A stretch of DNA of 64,000 nt, taken from positions 930,001 to 994,000 of the forward strand of contig NZ_CP025429.1 of NCBI RefSeq assembly GCF_002848345.1, read 5' to 3'. The notes below the pieces were generated by a model. That model was not told the DNA's origin and ran no database searches. It worked only from the letters and a program-made list of their open reading frames with translations. The DNA is from Chromobacterium sp. ATCC 53434 (GTDB taxonomy: Bacteria; Pseudomonadota; Gammaproteobacteria; Burkholderiales; Chromobacteriaceae). This document shows, one piece after another, positions 57,787-64,000 of the stretch (position 1 is its first letter; each line of letters opens with the position of its first letter). Position numbers and translations under genes: made by a program.

Positions 57787-58929
57787 ATGACCGATTTCCA
57801 TACCCTGGCCGTCACCGCAGGCGCGCACGAGGACCCGTTCGGCGCGGTGATGCCGCCGATCTACGCCACCTCCACCTACCGCCAGCGCGCGCCGGGCGAA
57901 CATGTCGGCTACGAGTATTCGCGCTCGCAGAATCCGACGCGGGAGGCGCTGGAGCGTGCCGTGGCCGAGCTCGAGGGCGGCGTCCGCGGCTACGCCTTCG
58001 CTTCGGGCCTGGCCGCCATCGGCACCGTGCTGGAGCTGTTGCCGGCCGGCAGCCACCTGATCGCGGTCAACGATCTGTACGGCGGCACCTACCGCTTGTT
58101 CGAAAAGGTGCGCAAGGCCAGCGCCGGCCTGGAAGTGACCTATGTCGCGTCCGAGGACAGCGCCGCGCTGGAAGCCGCCATCCGTCCGAACACCCGGATG
58201 ATCTGGGTGGAGACGCCGTCGAATCCGCTGAACCAGCTGGTCGATCTGAAGGCGGTGGCCGGGATCGCGCGCAAGCACGGCCTGATCGGTGTGGTCGACA
58301 ACACCTTCGCGTCGCCGGTCAATCAGCGACCGCTGGATTTCGGCTTCGACATCGTCGTCCATTCCGCCACCAAATACCTGAACGGCCATTCCGACGTGGT
58401 CGCCGGCGTGGCGGTGGCCAGCCAGGCCCGTCCGGATCTGGCCGAGCAGCTGGCCTTCCTGCACAACGCGGTGGGCTCGGTGTTGGACGCCTTCCCCAGC
58501 TTCCTGGTGCTGCGCGGCCTGCGCACGCTGGCGCTGCGCATCGCCCAGCACAATGGCAACGCGCTGGCGATCGCGCGCTGGCTGGAGGGGCAGCCCTGGG
58601 TGGAGAAAGTGCTGTATCCGGGGCTGGAGAGCCATCCGCAGCACGAGCTGGCGCGCAGCCAGATGCAGGGCTACGGCGGCATCGTGTCCTTCTATCTGAA
58701 CGGCGACGTCAAGGCCTTCCTGTCCAGGCTCAAGCTGTTCACGCTGGCCGAGAGCCTGGGCGGCGTCGAGAGCCTGGTCTGCCTGCCGGCGGCGATGACG
58801 CACGCGTCGATTCCGGCCGAGCGCCGCGCCGCGCTCGGCATCCACGACAATCTGATCCGGTTGTCGGTGGGCGTGGAGGGCGGGGCGGCGCTGATCGCGG
58901 ACCTGGAACAGGCGCAGAAGGACAGCTGA
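57787..58929 (+). CDS. cystathionine gamma-lyase/gamma-synthase
   Basis: The 380-residue Cys/Met-metabolism PLP enzyme has YEYSRSQNPTREALERAVAE, ASGLAAIGTVLELL, ETPSNPLNQLVDL and Schiff-base lysine K196 in HSATKYLNGHSDVVAG. Lyase and synthase are hard to tell apart; next to CBS the lyase (reverse transsulfuration) is more likely. RBS gaaagga precedes ATG 57787. RidA follows 53 bases later. Confidence 0.9.
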   Translation: MTDFHTLAVTAGAHEDPFGAVMPPIYATSTYRQRAPGEHVGYEYSRSQNPTREALERAVAELEGGVRGYAFASGLAAIGTVLELLPAGSHLIAVNDLYGGTYRLFEKVRKASAGLEVTYVASEDSAALEAAIRPNTRMIWVETPSNPLNQLVDLKAVAGIARKHGLIGVVDNTFASPVNQRPLDFGFDIVVHSATKYLNGHSDVVAGVAVASQARPDLAEQLAFLHNAVGSVLDAFPSFLVLRGLRTLALRIAQHNGNALAIARWLEGQPWVEKVLYPGLESHPQHELARSQMQGYGGIVSFYLNGDVKAFLSRLKLFTLAESLGGVESLVCLPAAMTHASIPAERRAALGIHDNLIRLSVGVEGGAALIADLEQAQKDS

Positions 58930-58982
58930 ACCCCTTTGCCGCTAGAATCCTGTGTGATCATCCACCGCTAACGGAGAACGAT

Positions 58983-59330
58983 ATGAGCATTTACCGCCAC
59001 AAGCAGGGCGCCCGCCTGGCCGAGGCCGTGGTCAGCAACGGCCTGATCTTCCTGGCCGGACAGGTGCCGGAGAACACCGAAGCCGATGCCCGCGCCCAGA
59101 CCGAGAACGTGCTGGCGCAGATCGACGCGCTGCTGGCGGAGCTGGACTCCGACAAGAGCAAGATCGTCGACGCGACCATCTTCCTGTCCAGCCTGGCCGA
59201 CTACGACGCGATGAACGCCGCCTGGGACGCCTGGGTGCCGGCCGGCCATGTGCCGGCCCGCGCGACGGTGGAGGCCAAGCTGGCCAATCCGGCATGGAAG
59301 GTGGAAATCAAGCTGGTCGCCGCGCGCTGA
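58983..59330 (+). CDS. RidA family enamine/imine deaminase
   Basis: RidA proteins hydrolyse reactive 2-aminoacrylate released by PLP lyases. The 115-residue protein has the YjgF/RidA core (SNGLIFLAGQVPENTEAD, RAQTENVLAQIDALLAEL) and the catalytic arginine in VPARATVEAKL. Its place behind two PLP enzymes fits removal of their by-products. ATG 58983 after ggagaacgat. A TAGAAT at 58944 may give it its own promoter. Confidence 0.92.
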   Translation: MSIYRHKQGARLAEAVVSNGLIFLAGQVPENTEADARAQTENVLAQIDALLAELDSDKSKIVDATIFLSSLADYDAMNAAWDAWVPAGHVPARATVEAKLANPAWKVEIKLVAAR

Positions 59331-59672
59331 GTCTGTTTCGCACCGCGATAGCCCGCCGCCGCCAGGCCGTGGGCTTTTTTCTTGGCTGCGCCCGGCGATT
59401 CCGCCGTTCAATCTTTAAAGATATAAATCCGTTCGGCGCGAGACAAGGCCACCCCTGACCTTCGGTATGGCTCTTGTTCCAGCTTCCACTTTAAATTCCA
59501 CCGGCAAGTGGATGTAAAGCCACGCCTTATTTTGAAAATCAAATTGATTTAGCTTCGGGGCCTGGATTGAACTGGCCGATGCCGGCTTCTATGACTACTG
59601 GGCATGCCATGGAAGTCATCCGTTTGCATGAAATCGTTCGCTGCAACCGCATTCCAACCCAGGAGACGAAAC
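59331..59672. promoter_or_regulatory. intergenic region with terminator and two palindromes
   Basis: A weak terminator for the RidA gene (agccc ... gggct followed by tttttt at 59350-59380) is followed by the perfect palindrome atctttaaagat (59411-59422), inverted ccactt / aagtgg (59486-59511) and aaatcaaattgattt (59536-59550). These look like operator sites controlling the exported-protein/protease pair that follows. No gene is supported in this stretch. Confidence 0.5.
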
Positions 59673-60368
59673 ATGCAGTCGAAATCCGCAATCTTGGCCG
59701 TCATCGCCGCCTTGGCCGCGCTGGCGTCGGCCCCGGCCCCGGCTCAGCCGGGCGAGGCATCGGCGGCGCAACTGGCCGTCGAGGCGCCGGCAGCCGCGAT
59801 GGCCGCCCGCCAGGGCCTGGCCGACTTTGTCCGCCAGAACCTGGCCGAGCATGGCGCCGGTCTGCCGCAGGGCTTTGTCTTCGATGTCGCCAAGGCCGGC
59901 GATCTGGCCGCCGTCCGTGTCGGCCAGGGCGTTCCGGTGTACAGCGTGACGCCGCAGCAACTGCTGGCCGCCGATGCCGACCTCAGTCGACAGATGGCCC
60001 CGACCGGCGTCTGGCGCTTCGTCGCCTATCTGCAGCAGCGGCCTGTCGGTCTGGTGACGGTGGAGAAGCTGGACGGACGCTGGCAGGCGACGTCCTTCGG
60101 CGCGATCGGCCTGGCCCGCAATCTGGCGGCGCTGCAGACGGCCTATGGCGACAAGACCCGCTTCCTGCGGGTATATCAGGCGCAATCGGATTTCCTGGAA
60201 GTGGCGCCGGCGGGCGGCGGCAAGCCGCGTTTCGCCGCGCTGAGCTCGGCCTATGAATCGTTGCAATTGAAGCGGCAGGCCGACGGCGGCGAGGCGCTGC
60301 TGGACGGCGCCGCGCTGATCGAACCGCTGCGCGCCGCGGTGCGCAGCAATCTCGCCCGCTTCCGCTGA
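59673..60368 (+). CDS. exported protein of unknown function preceding the protease gene
   Basis: The 231-residue product has a signal peptide (MQSKSAILAVIAALAALASA followed by PAPA) and a mature domain without recognised family; LADFVRQNLAEHGAGLPQGF, VPVYSVTPQQLLAADADL, and a later segment VDLK-type strands suggest an alpha/beta periplasmic fold. It starts after aggaga and ends 12 bases before the protease gene. Inference: inhibitor, propeptide-like chaperone or secretion partner of that protease. Confidence 0.7.
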   Translation: MQSKSAILAVIAALAALASAPAPAQPGEASAAQLAVEAPAAAMAARQGLADFVRQNLAEHGAGLPQGFVFDVAKAGDLAAVRVGQGVPVYSVTPQQLLAADADLSRQMAPTGVWRFVAYLQQRPVGLVTVEKLDGRWQATSFGAIGLARNLAALQTAYGDKTRFLRVYQAQSDFLEVAPAGGGKPRFAALSSAYESLQLKRQADGGEALLDGAALIEPLRAAVRSNLARFR

Positions 60369-60380
60369 CAGGAGAACGCC

Positions 60381-60968
60381 ATGATGAACAAGCGCTTGAG
60401 CATGACAGTGCTGGCCGTCGCGCTGCTGGCGGGCAGCGCCGCCGCGCTGGCGGACAGCAAGGTGTTGAACGTGCCGCTGACGGTGCAGGAACACAGCCAG
60501 TGGTGCTGGGCCGGTTCCAGCAAGGCGGTGCTGGGCCTGTACAACAAGACGCCCACCCAGTGCGCCATCGTCAACTGGGCCTTCGGCATCAACTACGCCT
60601 GCGGCAACAGCAACTTCAACTGGAACAGCCAGGCCAACAGCCCCAACAATATGTTCGGCGGCAACGGCAGCCTGCAGGGCATATTGAAGAACTGGGGCGT
60701 GCCCAATGTCGTCGTCAACGACTATCTGTCGTGGGCCCATGTGCAGCAGGACATCCAGGCCAACCGGCCGTTCGTGATCCGCTACGGCTGGACCAGCGGC
60801 GGCGGCCACTTCATCGTCGGCCGCGGCTACCAGACCGGCAGCGGCAATTATCTGTACATGATGAATCCGTGGCCGGGCGAGGGCATGACCTATGCGTCTT
60901 TCAACAGCGTGGTGTCGGCCAGCGACCACGACTGGACCCACACGTTGCGGATGAGCGTCAGTCCCTGA
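60381..60968 (+). CDS. secreted papain-fold cysteine protease
   Basis: The 195-residue precursor has a signal peptide (MNKRLSMTVLAVALLAGSAA followed by ALA) and a papain-like catalytic set: Q36, C42 (HSQWCWAGSSKAV), H143 (SGGGHFIVGRGY) and N162 (YMMNPWPGEG). The QWCWA motif and VPLTVQEHSQ start resemble C39-like/AvrRpt2-type proteases. It is short, without a second domain. Likely secreted or periplasmic; target unknown. It pairs with the preceding exported-protein gene. Confidence 0.85.
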   Translation: MMNKRLSMTVLAVALLAGSAAALADSKVLNVPLTVQEHSQWCWAGSSKAVLGLYNKTPTQCAIVNWAFGINYACGNSNFNWNSQANSPNNMFGGNGSLQGILKNWGVPNVVVNDYLSWAHVQQDIQANRPFVIRYGWTSGGGHFIVGRGYQTGSGNYLYMMNPWPGEGMTYASFNSVVSASDHDWTHTLRMSVSP

Positions 60969-60987
60969 ACAGGGGGCGGTGCGCGAA

Positions 60988-61013
60988 ACGGCGGGCCAGG
61001 CCCGCTGTTTTTT
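60988..61013 (+). terminator. intrinsic terminator after the protease gene
   Basis: Stem acggcggg / cccgctgt (one G-U pair) with loop ccagg and a T6 tract. It is also just downstream of the convergent miaA stop at 61017. Confidence 0.85.
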
Positions 61014-61016
61014 CGT

Positions 61017-61994
61017 TCAGAAATCGCCGCCGTGGCGCAGCGCCGCCGCCGGGGGGCGGCCGGCGACAAAGTCGTCGACCGCGTCGCCGAGCAGCGCGGC
61101 CAGGCCGTCCTGCTGCGCGTCGACGGGGATCACGTCCAGGCTGCGAGTCCAGGTCAGCTGCCGCTTGGCCAGCTGGCGGGTGGCGGCGACGCCGCGCTCG
61201 ACGAATTCGTCGAGGCCGTATCGGCCGTCCTGATGCTCCCAGGCCTGGCGGTAGCCGACGCAGCGCATCGACGGCAAATTCAGCGTCAATTCCGGGTAGG
61301 CCGCGCGCAGCCGGGAAACCTCGTCCAGAAAGCCTTGCTCCAGCATGATGCGGAAACGCTCGGCGATGCGGGCGTGCAGCCAGCCGCGCTCGCGCGGCAC
61401 CAGCGCCAGCGGCAGGAAGCGGAAGTCCGCGGCGGCTTCCTTGCCCTGGGCGATCAGTTCCGACATCGGCCGGCCGCTGAGCAGGCAGACTTCCAGCGCG
61501 CGGTGTATCCGTTGCGAGTCGTTGGGATTCAGCCGGGCGGCGGTGGCGGGGTCCAGCGCCGCCAGGCGGGCGTGCAGCGCCGGCCAGCCCAGCCGAGCGG
61601 CGTCGGCGTCCAGCTCGGCGCGCAGCGCGGCGTCGGCCTGCGGCAGGTCGGACAAGCCTTCGAGCAGCGCCTTGTAGTACAGCATGGTGCCGCCGACCAG
61701 CAGCGGCAGGCGGCCGCGGCCGCGGATCTCGGCGATCAGCCGGTTGGCGTCGGCGTGGAACTGCGCGGCGGAGTAGCTTTGCAGCGGGCTGATGATGTCG
61801 ATCAGGTGATGGGGGCAGACGGCCATTTCCTCGGCCGACGGCTTGGCGCTGCCGATGTCCATGCCGCGGTAGACCAGCGCCGAATCGACGCTGACGATCT
61901 CCGCCGGAAAACGACGGGCCAGCTCCAGCGCCAGCCCGGTCTTGCCGGAGGCGGTGGGGCCCATCAGCAGTATCGCTTGTGGGGTGTCGCTCAT
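61017..61994 (-). CDS. miaA: tRNA dimethylallyltransferase
   Basis: MiaA adds a dimethylallyl group to A37 of tRNAs reading UNN codons. The 325-residue protein has the Walker A GPTASGKT (12-19), the [17 protein letters not shown] loop, [15 protein letters not shown] and the C-terminal QLTWTRSL region. Length is typical. Confidence 0.96.
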   Translation of the reverse strand: MSDTPQAILLMGPTASGKTGLALELARRFPAEIVSVDSALVYRGMDIGSAKPSAEEMAVCPHHLIDIISPLQSYSAAQFHADANRLIAEIRGRGRLPLLVGGTMLYYKALLEGLSDLPQADAALRAELDADAARLGWPALHARLAALDPATAARLNPNDSQRIHRALEVCLLSGRPMSELIAQGKEAAADFRFLPLALVPRERGWLHARIAERFRIMLEQGFLDEVSRLRAAYPELTLNLPSMRCVGYRQAWEHQDGRYGLDEFVERGVAATRQLAKRQLTWTRSLDVIPVDAQQDGLAALLGDAVDDFVAGRPPAAALRHGGDF

Positions 61995-62111
61995 GGTATT
62001 GCTCGCTGCGGTCAGGGGGCGATTGTCGCATAGCCGGCACGCGAATGCGTAAAAGCCTTGACCTCGCCGGCTGGGTGTTTACGATGGGAGTATCGACTGG
62101 GAGAGCCGTCA

Positions 62112-62630
62112 ATGAAAATCGAATCCGCCAGCGAGCAGCATATGGCTGCCTATCGCCGCTATTTCCAGCGCTGTCGCGGCGAAGACTTCGAGTATTACCG
62201 GGAGCTGGGCGACGACGCCGACGGCTGGTTCCGCAAGATGGTCAGGCATGCCGACGGCGAGGCGCTGCCGGCCGGCTGGGTGCCTTACCAGACCTGGTTC
62301 CTGCTGGAGGACGATGGCGAGATCGCCGGCGCGGCCAGGCTGCGACGCGGCGAGACCGAGGTGATCCAGGACCGGATAGGCCATATCGGCTTCGAGGTGC
62401 TGCCCGAGTGGCGCGGCAACGGTTACGGGCGCGTGCTGCTGCAATACGTGCAGGCGATGGCCGGCCAGCCGGCCTGCGGCAACTGGGTGGTGGTGTGCGA
62501 TTCCGCCAATCCGGCGGCGACCCGAACCGTCGAGGCTTGCGGCGGTCAGATGCTGGAGGATGTCAGGCTGGCGGACGGCACGGTGTTGCGGCGCTACAGC
62601 CTGACCTCGCTGGCCAGTCTGATCGAGTAG
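62112..62630 (+). CDS. GNAT-family N-acetyltransferase
   Basis: The 172-residue protein has the GNAT core: FEVLPEWRGNGYGRVLLQYV with the Q/RxxGxG/A acetyl-CoA loop (WRGNGYG), and VVVCDSANPAATRTVEACGG. Acceptor unknown. It starts after gggagag at ATG 62112; an in-frame extension to 62058 crosses the shared promoter region with miaA. Confidence 0.88.
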   Translation: MKIESASEQHMAAYRRYFQRCRGEDFEYYRELGDDADGWFRKMVRHADGEALPAGWVPYQTWFLLEDDGEIAGAARLRRGETEVIQDRIGHIGFEVLPEWRGNGYGRVLLQYVQAMAGQPACGNWVVVCDSANPAATRTVEACGGQMLEDVRLADGTVLRRYSLTSLASLIE

Positions 62631-62706
62631 TTTCCCGCGCGGCGGAAAACGTGTAGAATCCTCGGCTTCCCGCGCTTGAAACCCGAATCTCCGGCATCAC
62701 GGTTTA

Positions 62707-63339
62707 ATGTCCACCATTACCGACTTGAAATATTTGAAGATCGTGCTGGAGACGGCCTTGCTGACCGCACAGGAACCGTTGCCGGTATCGCAGCTGAAGC
62801 GGCTGTTCACCGAGGACGTCAAGGCGGCGCTGATCAACGACATACTGGAACAGATCCAGGTCGACTGGCGGGGACGCGGCATCGAGCTGGTCAAGCTGGC
62901 TTCCGGCTGGCGCTTCCGCGCTCGGGCCGAATTCACGCCTTATCTGAACCGGCTCAATCCGGAAAAGCCGCCGCGCTACTCGCGGGCGGTGATGGAAACG
63001 TTGGCGATCATCGCCTACAAACAACCTGTGACCCGTGGCGACATCGAAGCCATACGCGGGGTGTCGGTGTCCACCAATGTGATGCAGACGCTGCTTGAGC
63101 GCGGCTGGATCGAGGTCATCGGCCACAAGGACGTACCGGGCCGGCCCGGCCTGTACGCCACCACGCGCAAATTCCTGGACGATCTGAGCTTTGTTTCGCT
63201 GAATGATCTGCCGCCGCTGGCGGAGCTGGGAAGCCTGGTGGCGCCGGACCCTAAAACGCAGGACGACGGCCCCGATGCGGGCGCGGACGATCTCCCCCTC
63301 GACGATGAGGCGGACAATTTAGAGCCTGTCGCAGAATAA
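62707..63339 (+). CDS. scpB: segregation and condensation protein B
   Basis: ScpB forms the kleisin complex with ScpA and SMC in chromosome segregation. The 210-residue protein has two winged-helix domains: [20 protein letters not shown] and the conserved [20 protein letters not shown], then [15 protein letters not shown]. The C-terminal 30 residues are acidic ([19 protein letters not shown]). scpA should lie elsewhere. TAGAAT at 62654 may be a -10 element. Confidence 0.94.
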   Translation: MSTITDLKYLKIVLETALLTAQEPLPVSQLKRLFTEDVKAALINDILEQIQVDWRGRGIELVKLASGWRFRARAEFTPYLNRLNPEKPPRYSRAVMETLAIIAYKQPVTRGDIEAIRGVSVSTNVMQTLLERGWIEVIGHKDVPGRPGLYATTRKFLDDLSFVSLNDLPPLAELGSLVAPDPKTQDDGPDAGADDLPLDDEADNLEPVAE

Positions 63340-63376
63340 CCGTTCTGCCAGTTGCTCCCATTGAAAGAGCAAGCAC

Positions 63377-64000
63377 ATGTCTACAAAAGGACAACGTACC
63401 CACGCGCGCCAGCCGGTTGCGCGTGCCAAAGGCCATGAAACCTCGCAGCCGCGCCAGAACGCCGGCCGCTCCCAGGGCCAGGGCCAGGGCCGCCAGGGCA
63501 AGTCCTCGCCGGCCGGCGGCGCCCAGCCGCGTTTTCCGCAACAGCAGCAGGGCCAGCAAGGCCAGCAGGGCCGCCGCGGCGGTCCGCGCCAGCAGCAGCG
63601 CGACGCCTACGGCAATCCGGTGATGCCGTCGAAGGACGGCGTGCCGCTGTTCAAGATGTCGCGCCGCGAACAGGAACAGCAGATGATGGCCGCGGGCAAC
63701 CGCAAGCCGCAGTATCAGCGGGACAGCAACGGCGACGTCAACGGCAATGTCTCGCTGGATCATGAACAACGTTTCGGCAACAAGAACGCCGCTCGCCCGG
63801 CGGCCAACGGCAATGCCGGCCGCCAGGGCGGCGCCGGCAAGGCCCCGCAGGCCGACGCGAAGACGGACAACCGGTCCAGGGGCGACGGCAGGCCGAAGCA
63901 ACTGGTGCAGAAGGCCAAGAAGCTGCGTCTGCGCAGTCCGAACCAGGACATCAAGAGCAAGGCCCAGAAGCTGAAGGAAGTGCGCGTCGATCTGAACGAG
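63377..64000 (+). CDS. low-complexity N-terminal part of probable RluB pseudouridine synthase (cut by window edge)
   Basis: The frame from ATG 63377 is open to the last base: 208 codons. It is rich in Gln, Gly and Arg (RFPQQQQGQQGQQGRRGG) and basic (QKAKKLRLRSPNQDIKSKAQ), without a fold I recognise. In many betaproteobacteria a long disordered, basic extension precedes the S4 and catalytic domains of RluB, and rluB follows scpB. The catalytic part is outside the window, so the name is by position only. Confidence 0.5.
   Translation, partial: MSTKGQRTHARQPVARAKGHETSQPRQNAGRSQGQGQGRQGKSSPAGGAQPRFPQQQQGQQGQQGRRGGPRQQQRDAYGNPVMPSKDGVPLFKMSRREQEQQMMAAGNRKPQYQRDSNGDVNGNVSLDHEQRFGNKNAARPAANGNAGRQGGAGKAPQADAKTDNRSRGDGRPKQLVQKAKKLRLRSPNQDIKSKAQKLKEVRVDLNE

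Noticed and set aside
60381..60968. Type III effector of the AvrRpt2 kind
   Set aside because: A signal peptide and the adjacent exported gene point to general secretion; no type III chaperone or hrp/SPI genes are nearby.

Overview
The window is a 64 kb, GC-rich stretch of bacterial chromosome. Gene content and order (gluQ, a tandem glycine riboswitch before gcvT-gcvH-gcvP, yceD-rpmF-plsX-fabHDG-acpP-fabF, bfd-bfr, scpB, a Neisseria-type porin, betaproteobacterial MCP and DUF-type proteins) point to a betaproteobacterium of the order Neisseriales, most like Chromobacterium. That placement is recognition from protein sequence, not a database result. I see no rRNA, tRNA, CRISPR array, prophage or intact insertion sequence. 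The chromosome looks vertically inherited, with a few accessory-looking islands.

Layout. 1-8.3 kb: the 3' part of a chemotaxis operon (cheA end, cheW, an unusually long MCP with four tandem PAS units, cheR, cheB, cheD, small lipoprotein). 8.3-11.3 kb: 7Fe ferredoxin, divergent gluQ, AdiC-like amino-acid antiporter. 11.4-16.2 kb: glycine riboswitch and the glycine-cleavage genes gcvT, gcvH, gcvP, with a terminator inside the set. 16.2-22.2 kb: methyltransferase behind palindromic operators, GGDEF-EAL protein, peptide-binding ABC lipoprotein/periplasmic protein, TetR regulator. 22.2-24.4 kb: exported protein, general porin, and a strong small-RNA candidate just upstream of the porin. 24.5-27.9 kb: DUF2520 protein, pncB, RsmI-like methyltransferase, yceF. 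28-36.7 kb: the fatty-acid/phospholipid operon followed by pabB-pabC. 36.8-43.7 kb: dicarboxylate symporter, DUF4936 protein, tyrA, SDR, LysR/MFS pair, variant GAPDH. 43.7-49 kb: a minus-strand cluster of four different solute-binding-type proteins around one DASS-family carrier. 49-55.3 kb: mnmA, exported transglutaminase-like protein, Nudix, bfd, bfr, DUF945 protein, fatty-acid desaturase. 55.4-59.3 kb: methyltransferase, cystathionine beta-synthase, cystathionine gamma-lyase/synthase, RidA (reverse transsulfuration). 59.6-61 kb: an exported protein and a secreted papain-fold protease. 61-64 kb: miaA, GNAT acetyltransferase, scpB and the start of a probable rluB.

How parts work together. 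CheR and CheB can dock on the MCP through its C-terminal WEEF tether, and CheD sits in the same operon. Glycine sensed by the riboswitch should turn on the cleavage system. The fab operon supplies acyl chains and the desaturase further on can modify them. Bfd and Bfr store and release iron behind a promoter with Fur-like sequence. Methyltransferase, CBS, CGL and RidA form a sulfur amino-acid unit in which RidA can remove the reactive enamine/imine made by the PLP enzymes.

Most worth a second look: (1) the solute-binding/DASS/variant-GAPDH gene cluster (42.7-49 kb), whose composition I cannot match to a described transporter; (2) the small RNA at 24.2-24.3 kb, which has its own promoter and terminator and an 8-nt perfect match to the porin ribosome-binding region; (3) the exact 414-bp four-fold PAS duplication in the MCP; (4) a MITE-like repeat family present in three copies.
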